Below are positions 1 through 6,867 of a DNA stretch of 39,733 nt, in pieces. Position 1 is the stretch's first letter. Every line of letters begins with the position of its first letter. A program made the translations under genes and the position numbers. The notes under the pieces are model-generated. The model made no database searches. It had not been told where the DNA came from and worked only from the letters and a program-made list of their open reading frames with translations. Source of the stretch: Clostridiales bacterium (GTDB lineage Bacteria; Bacillota; Clostridia; Christensenellales; SZUA-584); NCBI GenBank assembly GCA_029265435.1, contig JAJUJH010000006.1, positions 1 to 39,733 of the forward strand, in the 5' to 3' direction.

Positions 1-28
1 CGACAAAACGATATTCTGACGGAGCGGG

Positions 29-59
29 ACGGCGCGTCATCAAGCTGCGCCGTTTTTTT
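29..59 (+). terminator. Intrinsic terminator of a gene left of the window
   Basis: ACGGCGC (29-35) pairs with GCGCCGT (47-53) across an 11-nt loop and is followed by a run of seven T. It would end a plus-strand transcript whose gene lies outside the window; no coding sequence can be supported in the first 28 bases. Confidence 0.8.
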
Positions 60-92
60 ATGAGCGCATTTGGCTGCCTGCGGAATAAAAAA

Positions 93-296
93 GCAAGCGG
101 GTGCGATACCCGCCTGCCCCGACTGTCAATAAAGCTATAAATATCATTTGTGGGCAAGACGGGCTTTGCCCGCGCAGCCCACACCTTGCGGTTTTGCGCC
201 GTTTCGAGCTTGCGAGGACCAAGCAAAACCGGAAAACTGTCGGAAAACCGAAGGTTTTTCGACAAGCTGAGCAAGCGGGCGCAATACCCGCCTGCC
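93..296 (+). repeat. Terminator-nested dispersed element, copy 1
   Basis: The element proper is 119-270 (about 152 bp), starting near GACTGTCAATAAAGC and ending near CGACAAGCTGA. It is flanked by a near-identical 26-bp hairpin sequence at 93-118 and 271-296 (two mismatches; each folds as GCGGG..CCCGC). On the minus strand the 93-118 hairpin is followed by TTTTTT (complement of 87-92), so the host site is the intrinsic terminator of the minus-strand gene ending at 311. Inside are three stems: GTGGGCAA/TTGCCCGC (150-157/166-173), GCGGTTTTGC/GCAAAACCG, and GTCGGAAAACC/GGTTTTTCGAC (239-263). Short ORFs here are not conserved as protein. The same element recurs at 19475, 31687 and, inverted, 38362. 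Confidence 0.9.
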
Positions 297-310
297 TGTG
301 AGGACCGATG

Positions 311-1186
311 TTACTGGTACTGAAGCGGCAGGCCCGCGGCAGTCAGCACCATTTTGTAATGCTCCTTATCCACAAACCCGAGCACATCCGACGTGCTGCC
401 CATGAAGTAAAGGCATACGTGACCGTTCATGCCGTTGTCGGCAATCGTATCCGTACCGTCCGGATGTCCGAACAGCGACGCCGCATATACTTCCGAACCG
501 ACGGTCACAAGCACGGCGCGCTTTTCCCATGTGGGCTCCGCTCCCTCTTGGGCGATGCCAAAACAGGTTTTGAATGTCTCATACGCGGCCGAGTCCACCA
601 CCTCGACATCCGCGTGGCCGGTTCCGCCCGTGCGCTGGACTGTGAACGAGCTGCCGGTGTTGTAGTCCGTCACCGTGGCCGTCGCACCCACGGGGAAGGC
701 CGGGTCAACAACCGTCGCCCAGTCGGCCGCCTTTCCGGGCGCCGGCGCCGTGCCGACCAGCGACGGGCCGTAATAAACCTTTACCGACGCGCCGAGCGGC
801 TTTCTGGCGGCGTCCGCCGAAAAGAGCTTTTCATATGTCATCTGGCCGACCTGCCCGTCCGTATCAAGGCCGTTGTTTCGCTGGAAGCTGATAACGGCGT
901 TTTGTGTCAGCGTTTTATACGAGCCGGTGGGTCTGTAATTCAAATAGCCGAGGTCTCTGAGGCGCATCTGCACTTTGAAGACACGAATGCCGGAGCTCCC
1001 CGACTCAAGCACCTCAAATGCGGAAGAAGGCGCCGCCGCCTCATCGTCGGGTATGGAATCGTCCGTACCCGACGGGCTTGCCGACGCATCCGGCGATGCC
1101 GACGTATCCGGCGCGCCCAGCGATACCGGAACTGCCAGAGTAAAGACAAGCGCCAGGATCAATATGACAAACAATGCTTTCTTCAT
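311..1186 (-). CDS. Secreted peptidoglycan-binding-domain protein
   Basis: A 291-residue exported protein. It starts at the ATG at 1186, which has GAGGAG eight bases upstream; a GTG three codons earlier would overlap that site. Residues 1-25 form a signal peptide (KK followed by a long hydrophobic run ending in GAPD). A Ser/Pro/Asp-rich linker follows to about residue 55. Residues 60-110 match the PG_binding_1 fold (GSSGIRVFKVQMRLRDLGYL, then TQNAVISFQRNNGLDTDGQVG), which binds cell-wall peptidoglycan. The C-terminal 170 residues resemble the poorly characterised region of clostridial proteins with this architecture; I see no catalytic motif. It probably acts outside the membrane in wall binding or sensing. 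Its terminator is occupied by repeat copy 1. Confidence 0.8.
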   Translation of the reverse strand: MKKALFVILILALVFTLAVPVSLGAPDTSASPDASASPSGTDDSIPDDEAAAPSSAFEVLESGSSGIRVFKVQMRLRDLGYLNYRPTGSYKTLTQNAVISFQRNNGLDTDGQVGQMTYEKLFSADAARKPLGASVKVYYGPSLVGTAPAPGKAADWATVVDPAFPVGATATVTDYNTGSSFTVQRTGGTGHADVEVVDSAAYETFKTCFGIAQEGAEPTWEKRAVLVTVGSEVYAASLFGHPDGTDTIADNGMNGHVCLYFMGSTSDVLGFVDKEHYKMVLTAAGLPLQYQ

Positions 1187-1600
1187 TCTTTTCACTCCTC
1201 AAACGGCCTTCGCACGCGCGACCGGTCATGCTTTTCTTGTCTTATTCTATCACAGTTTGGAAAGCGTGTACAGGCTTCAAAAGTTCCTTGCCCGCAAACG
1301 AAGCATTGAACCGGCGCCAGAACCGCGTTATTCCACCTCCGTATACCCGTTACGCCGTGCTTCTCGGAAGCCTCAAAGCCCCCCTCGAACGTATGGGCGC
1401 ATCCGTCGGACAGCGCAGCCATTTCCGATAAAACGCGCACCACATAAGCCAAAATAACGGCACAATAAAGGCAGGGGCAAACGATTGATCAATATATACC
1501 GTCATCCTCAAAAATGCGTGAGCCCCAACCGGTTTCATTTCCTCGGTTGCCGTATCTTTATTCGCCCCTGCCGTCTCCTTAAGATCAATGCTGCTGTCAG
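1187..1600. other. Intergenic stretch without a convincing gene
   Basis: About 410 bp between the LigD polymerase gene and the secreted protein gene. A minus-strand frame (1350-1604, TTG start overlapping the polymerase stop) could encode 84 residues with one hydrophobic stretch, but it has no ribosome binding site and no recognisable family. Nothing else is supported here; the promoter of the 1186 gene should lie in its left part, but I see no clear consensus. Confidence 0.5.
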
Positions 1601-2461
1601 TCAATACTGTATGGATTTTTCCAGTATCTCTTCCAGCACTGGCACCGTTTGGCCTTCCTTAAGCATAGGCGCAAACAGATCGCCCTTTTCCCTCAGCCTC
1701 AGCGCCGCGTTTTTAAGGGTGAAATCGCACGGCTTTACGCCGTTTTTCAGCTCGTCCCATTCAACGGGCATCGACACCGCGCCGCAAGGCGACGCGCGCG
1801 GCGAATACACGCTGATGATGCTTTTGCCGCGCCCCATCTGCAGATAGTCGAAATAAAGCCTTCGCCCTCGTTTTTTAACGAGCCGCTCTATCGTGACGGC
1901 ATCGGGATGTTTGGCGGCAAAATACCGGCCGAAGAACAGGTTGATCCTGCGGCCCTCCTCAAACGTCATGCGCCGCGTCGGGATATATATCTGCAGTCCG
2001 GACGCGCCCGACGTTTTGGCGTATGCGTTTACGCCGAGCGCCCTTAACGTATCGTTGACGGACAGCGCGCACGCGGCGGCGTCCTCGAACGTCTGTCCCT
2101 CCGAGGGATCAAGATCGAATACGAGCGCGTTCAGAAAACCGTCGGGGCGGCAGAACGGCACATGGAATTCAAGCGCCGCCGAATTACCGAGCCACACAAG
2201 CGTTTTGAGGCTGTCGAGGTTCACGAATTCTTCGCCCGTATCGTCCGTCACGATATTGACCCATTCGGGCGTGCCTTTTGGCGGCCTTTTCTGGTAAAAC
2301 GACTCGCCGCCCACGCCGTGCGGAAAGCGGATGGCGGTAAGCGGCCGTCCCGCAGTATGGGGCAGCAGATACGGCGCGAGCTCGGCAAGCGCGGCAATAT
2401 ATTCGGCTTTTGTCATGCCAATGCCCGGAAACAGCACCTTATCGGGGTTCGTGACGGACAC
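1601..2461 (-). CDS. ligD: LigD-type DNA polymerase/primase (NHEJ)
   Basis: A 286-residue stand-alone polymerase domain of the LigD family (archaeo-eukaryotic primase fold). In bacterial non-homologous end joining it fills gaps and adds nucleotides at broken ends. Visible motifs are FDLDP at 115-119 (metal-binding D116 and D118), KTSGASGLQIYIP at 149-161, and the distal block PVEWDELKNG. The second motif has Gln where mycobacterial and pseudomonad LigD usually have His; my recollection is that Gln is seen in Firmicute versions, so this need not mean inactivity. The start is GTG 2461 with AGGGGAG just upstream. It is the last of three co-directional genes (ku, ligase, polymerase), 26 bp after the ligase stop. 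Neither ORF carries a phosphoesterase domain. Confidence 0.93.
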   Translation of the reverse strand: MSVTNPDKVLFPGIGMTKAEYIAALAELAPYLLPHTAGRPLTAIRFPHGVGGESFYQKRPPKGTPEWVNIVTDDTGEEFVNLDSLKTLVWLGNSAALEFHVPFCRPDGFLNALVFDLDPSEGQTFEDAAACALSVNDTLRALGVNAYAKTSGASGLQIYIPTRRMTFEEGRRINLFFGRYFAAKHPDAVTIERLVKKRGRRLYFDYLQMGRGKSIISVYSPRASPCGAVSMPVEWDELKNGVKPCDFTLKNAALRLREKGDLFAPMLKEGQTVPVLEEILEKSIQY

Positions 2462-2487
2462 GCCGCTCCCCTGAACAGTGATGGTGG

Positions 2488-3372
2488 TCAGATGCCGATC
2501 TCCTCCCCCTGTGCCTCCGCGGGCGCTTTATCCGCAAAGCCAAGCAGCACCGGATGGCGAAGCGTCATCTGCGGCGTCCATTCCGAAAACCTGACCCAGC
2601 ATGTCAGGCGCGGCTCCACGCGCATATCGTCTCTTCCTGTCCGTTCGCCCTCGCGCCGCGCGTAATCGGCAAGCACGCGCAGATCGTCCTGCGTCAGCCC
2701 GAGGCTTGCACGCCCGACGGGTACAAGCGCGCCGCCGCGGTAAACGCCGAGGCTCAGCGACGCCGCCTGCCCGCCGCTGAAATGCACGCCGGTCACGGCA
2801 CAGAGCATTTTCTTCACGACTTTTGTTTTGAACCAGTCGCTGTGGTTCTTTCCCGCGGAATAAACGCTGCCGCGCCGTTTTGAGACGATCCCCTCCATGT
2901 TCCGTTTTTTCATCAGCGCAAACAGCGCCTCGCCGTCGTCAAAGCCGTCGGCCAGCGCCATGGACGCGCGGCCCGAAAAGCGGCTTTTCAGCAGCGCCTG
3001 CCGCCGTTCAATAGGCTCGCCGCGCAGGTCTTTTCCGTCCAGCATCAGCAGATCGAACACGACATACCGGGCGGGATACGCGGGGCCGGCTCCGGCGTTT
3101 CCGCGCTTGAGCGCATGGTAAAACGACGGTCTGCCGTCAACGAACACGACGATTTCGCCGTCAAGCACCGCCTGCTTCGCGTCCATGCCGTCTTTAAGCG
3201 CACCGAGCTCGGGATACGCCGCCGTCACGTCGTTCCCGCTTTTTGTGAAAACGGATACCGCGCCGTTTTCGAGCACCGACACGCCGCGAATTCCGTCCCA
3301 CTTAATCTGATGTATAAAATCCCCCGCCGCCACTTCGGGCAGCGCGATGGGCTCCATGACCTTAATATCCAT
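2488..3372 (-). CDS. ligD: ATP-dependent DNA ligase, LigD ligase domain
   Basis: A 294-residue ATP-dependent DNA ligase that seals double-strand breaks brought together by Ku. The adenylated lysine motif is K24-W-D-G27 (context HQIKWDGIRG). Further nucleotidyltransferase motifs are FDLLMLDGKDL, MEGIVSKRRG (motif IV) and DWFKTKV (motif V). The C-terminal OB-fold region ends in VRFSEWTPQMTLRHP, typical of LigD. In many bacteria this domain is fused to the polymerase; here they are separate genes. The ATG at 3372 directly abuts the ku stop codon at 3373-3375 and no good Shine-Dalgarno is visible, so translational coupling to ku is likely. Confidence 0.95.
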   Translation of the reverse strand: MDIKVMEPIALPEVAAGDFIHQIKWDGIRGVSVLENGAVSVFTKSGNDVTAAYPELGALKDGMDAKQAVLDGEIVVFVDGRPSFYHALKRGNAGAGPAYPARYVVFDLLMLDGKDLRGEPIERRQALLKSRFSGRASMALADGFDDGEALFALMKKRNMEGIVSKRRGSVYSAGKNHSDWFKTKVVKKMLCAVTGVHFSGGQAASLSLGVYRGGALVPVGRASLGLTQDDLRVLADYARREGERTGRDDMRVEPRLTCWVRFSEWTPQMTLRHPVLLGFADKAPAEAQGEEIGI

Positions 3373-4185
3373 CTATTTCGCACGGCGCTTGGAAGGCGCT
3401 TTTTTCATCGCCTTCTCCGTCTGCTCCACACTCCTTTTGAGCGCTTCCATAAGATCGATCACGTTGGTTTCGGGCACGCTGGGCGGAGAGACCACCTGCC
3501 GTCCCGCGATCTTTGCGTTGATCACCCTTTGCAGCGATTCGCGGTATTCGTCGGTATATTTCGACGGATCGAACGCCGCCGTGAGGTTGCCGATGAGCTT
3601 CTCCGCGATGTCCATCTCCTTTTCGTCCACCGCCGCCGCTTTGGGCAGAGACGGCACCTCGCTGACCGGCCTTATTTCATCGGGATAGAATATCGTTTCA
3701 AGCACGATCGCCTCGCCGTAAACGCGAAGCACGCAAAGCGTCTGCTTCTCGCGAAGCGTCACGCGCGCCACCGCGATGCGCCCCGTGCGGTTCATTGCCT
3801 CGCGCAGCAGGCTGTACGCCTTGCCGCCCATTTCCGGCTGGGGCGCAAGGTAATATGTTTTGTCGAAATAAATCGGGTCTATCTCGCTGAGCGCGACAAA
3901 ATCCACAATGTCGATGGAGCGCGCCTGAACCTCCGCCTTGGCCGATTCGATGTCCTCTTCCGACACGATCACGAACTTGCCCGGCTCATACTCAAAACCC
4001 TTCACAATGTCGTCCGGCCCCACCTCTTCGTTGCATAACGGACAGACCTTTTTGTATTTGATGGGCGTGTGGCATTTCTTATGGATCGAGCGGAAGCGGA
4101 TATCCTTTTCCTCCGTGGCGGCGAACATTTTGACGGGAATGCTCACCAGCCCGAAACCGACGGTTCCTTTGAACATCGCATGCAT
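3373..4185 (-). CDS. ku: Ku DNA end-binding protein
   Basis: A 270-residue bacterial Ku, which forms a homodimeric ring that threads onto broken DNA ends and recruits LigD. The N-terminus FKGTVGFGLVSIPVKM is the family signature, followed by FRSIHKKCHTPI and VCPLC (Cys 38, 48, 51), the usual Cys-rich turn, and RSIDIVDFVALSEIDPIYFDKTYYLAP in the core. The C-terminus is Lys/Arg-rich (KKAPSKRRAK), as in Ku proteins that bind DNA with a basic tail. ATG 4185 has GGAGG seven bases upstream; a second in-frame ATG three codons later is less well placed. It is first gene of the ku-ligase-polymerase operon. Confidence 0.96.
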   Translation of the reverse strand: MHAMFKGTVGFGLVSIPVKMFAATEEKDIRFRSIHKKCHTPIKYKKVCPLCNEEVGPDDIVKGFEYEPGKFVIVSEEDIESAKAEVQARSIDIVDFVALSEIDPIYFDKTYYLAPQPEMGGKAYSLLREAMNRTGRIAVARVTLREKQTLCVLRVYGEAIVLETIFYPDEIRPVSEVPSLPKAAAVDEKEMDIAEKLIGNLTAAFDPSKYTDEYRESLQRVINAKIAGRQVVSPPSVPETNVIDLMEALKRSVEQTEKAMKKAPSKRRAK

Positions 4186-4269
4186 AGCATGTCCTCCATG
4201 GGTTGATGGGATTAATATTTCCCAAATCCGAAATGAATATGAACGGCCCGCTTCAATGAGCGCATACGT

Positions 4270-4317
4270 TCAAAAAAAGAGGCTGTCCGTTTTTCCGGTC
4301 GTTTCGGACTGCCTCTT
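4270..4317 (-). terminator. Second intrinsic terminator downstream of galM
   Basis: On the minus strand a 13-bp stem (AAGAGGCAGTCCG with CGGACAGCCTCTT, one mismatch; 4277-4289 pairs with 4305-4317) is followed by a T-tract (complement of 4272-4278). It lies between galM and ku and would prevent read-through from galM into the NHEJ operon. Confidence 0.75.
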
Positions 4318-4354
4318 ATGGCAAGTTGGATCTCGGAGGAGTCACCTCCGCCGC

Positions 4355-4390
4355 ATAAAAGCTCTCCCCGGCGACAAATCCGGGGAGAGC
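4355..4390 (-). terminator. Intrinsic terminator of galM
   Basis: GCTCTCCCCG (4361-4370) pairs perfectly with CGGGGAGAGC (4381-4390). Read on the minus strand the stem is followed by TTTTAT. It lies 18 bp after the galM stop and is an example of a terminator in this window that holds no repeat element. Confidence 0.85.
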
Positions 4391-4407
4391 CTTATCAGCT
4401 TTTTCAG

Positions 4408-5457
4408 TTATTTTTCCCACGGTTCTCCGACTGTGAACGTGTAGCGCGTTTCGGATTCGGCGCATTCGCCCGCCTCAATCACGGGGCTTTTAAACTGCGG
4501 CCAGTGAACGGCATCCGGCGCGAACTGCGTTTCAAGGCAGAACGCCATGCGCTTCTTCACTTTGCGTCCGCCCTTTATGGGCAGACCGTCCGGCAGGAAA
4601 TTGCCCGAATAAAACTGAACGCCGTCGCAGTCAGTGGTGACCGCCATGCCGATGCCCGACTCCGCGCAGTAAGCCATCGCGGCCACAGCGCCGTTGTCCT
4701 TGAGATCGTAATGATGGTCGAACCCGCCCACGTATCGGATCTGGTCGTTGTCCGCGCCGATATCCGCGCCGATCTTTTTGGGCTTTCGGAAATCGAACGG
4801 CGTTCCCGTCACGTCGATCATTTCGCCGGTGGCGCTCACGTATTCATCCACCGTCGCCATTCTGTCCGCATTGATATAAAGCTCATGATCGAGTATGGAA
4901 TCGCTGTTCTGACCCGCAAGGTTGAAATAGGAATGATTCGTCATATTGAATATGGTCTTTTTATCGCTCATGCCGCGGTAACGGATCGCCAGCGCGTTGT
5001 CATCCGTGACGGCGTATGTGACACAGGCGACAAGATTCCCCGGATACCCCTGATCGCCGTCCTCGCTGAAAAGCGTGAGCGTCAGGCTGTCCGGCGAGGT
5101 CTGCACCGCGTTCCAAAGCCGCTTATCGAAGCCCTGATAGCCGCCGTGAAGATGGTTCCTGCCGTCGTTCAGATCGAGCTTATACAAAACACCGTCGAGC
5201 ATGAACGTACCGCCCGCGATGCGGTTGCCGCAGCGGCCGATCGCCGCGCCGATGTAAGGCGGGTTCGCCTCATATTCAGCCAGCGTATCGTAACCCAGCA
5301 CCACGTCCGTCATCACGCCGTTTTTATCCGGCACAAAAAGCGACACGATCGCGGCGCCGAAATCGGTGACCTTGGCCGTCATGCCGGTCCGGCCTGTGAT
5401 GGTATATAGCGACGCGGTGCGGCCGTCTTTGCATACTCCGAAAACTTCCTTCTTCAT
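4408..5457 (-). CDS. galM: Aldose 1-epimerase (mutarotase)
   Basis: A 349-residue cytoplasmic enzyme interconverting alpha and beta anomers of aldoses, chiefly galactose entering the Leloir pathway. Recognisable blocks are VTDFGAAIVSLFVPDKNG, GYDTLAEYEANPPYIGAAIGRCGNRIAGG, GRNHLHGGYQGFDKRLW (active-site His region), NMTNHSYFNLAGQ with the second catalytic His, and LETQFAPDAVHWPQF near the C-terminus with the expected acidic residue. The start is ATG 5457, preceded at six bases by GGAGAG; an upstream frame adding eight residues has a poorer site. It stands alone, followed by two terminators, with no other galactose genes in the window. Confidence 0.94.
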   Translation of the reverse strand: MKKEVFGVCKDGRTASLYTITGRTGMTAKVTDFGAAIVSLFVPDKNGVMTDVVLGYDTLAEYEANPPYIGAAIGRCGNRIAGGTFMLDGVLYKLDLNDGRNHLHGGYQGFDKRLWNAVQTSPDSLTLTLFSEDGDQGYPGNLVACVTYAVTDDNALAIRYRGMSDKKTIFNMTNHSYFNLAGQNSDSILDHELYINADRMATVDEYVSATGEMIDVTGTPFDFRKPKKIGADIGADNDQIRYVGGFDHHYDLKDNGAVAAMAYCAESGIGMAVTTDCDGVQFYSGNFLPDGLPIKGGRKVKKRMAFCLETQFAPDAVHWPQFKSPVIEAGECAESETRYTFTVGEPWEK

Positions 5458-5600
5458 TTGCCCTCTCCTTTGCATATGCACTGAATTCGTTTACCCCTTT
5501 TTAAATTACATCTTTTTGGTGGGATTGTAAAGGATACCGCCGTTATAAAACCCGTTTTGCGTGAATATGTTCATATAGAAAACAAAGGAGGCCCATTCAA

Positions 5601-6302
5601 ATGAAAACCGCCATACAAACCATAAAAGACGAGATGACATACAGATCGCAGACGGTATTGAGCTATACGATCGAATACCCGGTCGTGTCTTCCGCCGTGT
5701 TCCAGACCGCCGCCGCAGCCATCAACCGCTATTACCGCGCGAAAGCGGAGCTTTACCGGCAGCGCTACCGCTACAGCCTGTACCATCAGGCCGTGATGGA
5801 ATACGAAAGCACAAAAGCCAATCCGGACAGACCTTTCCGTCCGTTTGAAGCCTATTTGGGCTGCACCGTCACATATAACGACAACTGCACGCTGAGCCTG
5901 TATTTTGACGCGTATCTGTTTTCGGGCGGCGCACACGGCATCACCACACGCACTTCCGACACATGGGATCTCTGCTCCGGCCGGCGCGTGTCGATGGCGC
6001 GCTTTTTCGCACCCGGCGCACCCTATAAGGCCTATGTGACAAGTGCGGTTCAAACGCAGATTCGCGCGCAAACGGAATCAGGCGGCGGCGAATATTTCGA
6101 GGATTCCGCGCAAAGCGCCGCGCGCTAGTTCAACGCCAACAGCTTTTACCTCGTGCCGGACGGCATGATCGTCTATTATCAGCTATATCAAATCGCCCCT
6201 TATGTCAGCGGCCTCCCCGAATTCCTTCTGCCCTTCGGCAAAGATGTGCAGCGCCCCCAATGCCGGAAATCTCCCTCGGCAAAAACTTTCGGCTCATCAT
6301 AA
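5601..6302 (+). pseudogene. DUF3298/RsiV-like protein interrupted by an amber codon
   Basis: A good AAAGGAGG and ATG 5601 open a frame of 175 codons that ends in TAG at 6126-6128. The same frame then continues for 57 codons to TAA at 6300-6302 and encodes FNANSFYLVPDGMIVYYQLY and QIAPYVSGLPEFLLPF, the conserved end of the DUF3298 domain (the extracellular fold of RsiV-like proteins). The upstream part carries the matching N-terminal half (SYTIEYPVVSS, FDAYLFSGGAHG, GRRVSMARFF). So one nonsense codon cuts a domain that is intact on both sides. It has no signal peptide or membrane segment, so it would be cytoplasmic unless a leader is missing. It could be a recent pseudogene, a sequencing error or read-through. 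Confidence 0.75.
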
Positions 6303-6323
6303 CCGCTCCTGTTTATTCCGCCC

Positions 6324-6352
6324 CGGCGACGCTCTTTCGGCGCCGCTTTTTT
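6324..6352 (+). terminator. Possible intrinsic terminator after the DUF3298 gene
   Basis: CGGCG (6324-6328) and CGCCG (6341-6345) can pair across a 12-nt loop and are followed by C and six T. The stem is short, so this is a moderate call. Confidence 0.45.
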
Positions 6353-6393
6353 ATTGGGAGCCGCAAAAAAATTCAATTCAGCAAACATTTTTA

Positions 6394-6421
6394 TTGCCAA
6401 ACGCAAAAGACGTGCTATAAT
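6394..6421 (+). promoter_or_regulatory. Promoter of the feoAB operon
   Basis: TTGCCA (6394-6399), a 16-bp spacer and TATAAT (6416-6421) form a strong sigma-A-type promoter 23 bp before the feoA start. I see no clear Fur or DtxR-type palindrome next to it. Confidence 0.7.
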
Positions 6422-6444
6422 AAAGTTAACGGAGGCAAACTTTT

Positions 6445-6867
6445 ATGGAACGTCAACATTTGAGACATCATCATATGCATCATCACCGTCATGGCGCAAG
6501 AAGACGGACGCTGGCGGAGCTTGAGCCTCGCCAAAGCGGCGTGATCGCCGCAGTCAACGGCGAAGGCGCTCTTCGCGACCGGCTGCTTGATATGGGGCTG
6601 ACGCCGGGCACAACGGTGACGGTGCGCAAGGTCGCGCCGATGGGCGACCCGATTGAGCTGACGCTGCGCGGCTACGAGCTCACTCTACGCGTGAGCGACG
6701 CGGAAAACATTGAAATTGTGAGGGGTTTAGATGAACATTGCATTGGTAGGGAATCAGAATTGCGGCAAGACGACGCTGTTCAATCAGCTGACGGGGGCCA
6801 ATCAGCACGTCGGGAATTTCCCCGGCGTCACCGTGGAAAGAAAGGACGGCGTCATCCGCAGCCATAA
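6445..6867 (+). CDS. feoA: FeoA ferrous-iron transport protein, 3' end probably frameshifted
   Basis: FeoA is a small SH3-like cytoplasmic protein needed for FeoB function. The N-terminus is strongly His-rich (HLRHHHMHHHRH, residues 5-16), a possible metal-binding tail. The FeoA domain runs from LAELEPRQSGVIAAVNG to LTLRVSDAENIEIV (about residues 24-93). As read, the frame continues 46 residues beyond the normal end into an unrelated frame of feoB, a 137-bp overlap. Removing one T in GGGGTTTAGATG (about 6722-6730) would give Val-Arg-Gly-stop directly before the feoB ATG, the usual Feo arrangement. The extension is therefore probably an indel artefact or a mutation. GGAGG precedes ATG 6445. 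Confidence 0.85.
   Translation: MERQHLRHHHMHHHRHGARRRTLAELEPRQSGVIAAVNGEGALRDRLLDMGLTPGTTVTVRKVAPMGDPIELTLRGYELTLRVSDAENIEIVRGLDEHCIGRESELRQDDAVQSADGGQSARREFPRRHRGKKGRRHPQP

Noticed and set aside
119-270. Group II intron or attC-like cassette as explanation for the repeat
   Set aside because: Far too short for a group II intron, with no domain V-like hairpin found and no reverse transcriptase; no integron recombination-site motifs (GTTRRRY) were found at the ends. It is left as an unclassified element.
101-301. Small ORFs inside the repeat copies (for example 101-301, 19520-19828, 31530-31748, 38151-38444)
   Set aside because: They are translations of the repeat element, lack ribosome binding sites, and appear in varying frames in each copy; copy 3 also has a deletion. 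The element is conserved as nucleic-acid structure, not as protein.
1350-1604. 84-residue minus-strand ORF after the LigD polymerase gene, with one hydrophobic stretch
   Set aside because: TTG start, no Shine-Dalgarno, no recognisable family; the overlap with the polymerase stop is probably chance.
3115-4038. Long plus-strand ORF opposite ku
   Set aside because: Antisense shadow of the clearly recognised Ku protein.
4318-5409. Long plus-strand ORF (363 codons) opposite galM
   Set aside because: It is the antisense shadow of galM; composition is Arg/His/Val-rich as expected from a GC-rich complementary frame and no family is evident.
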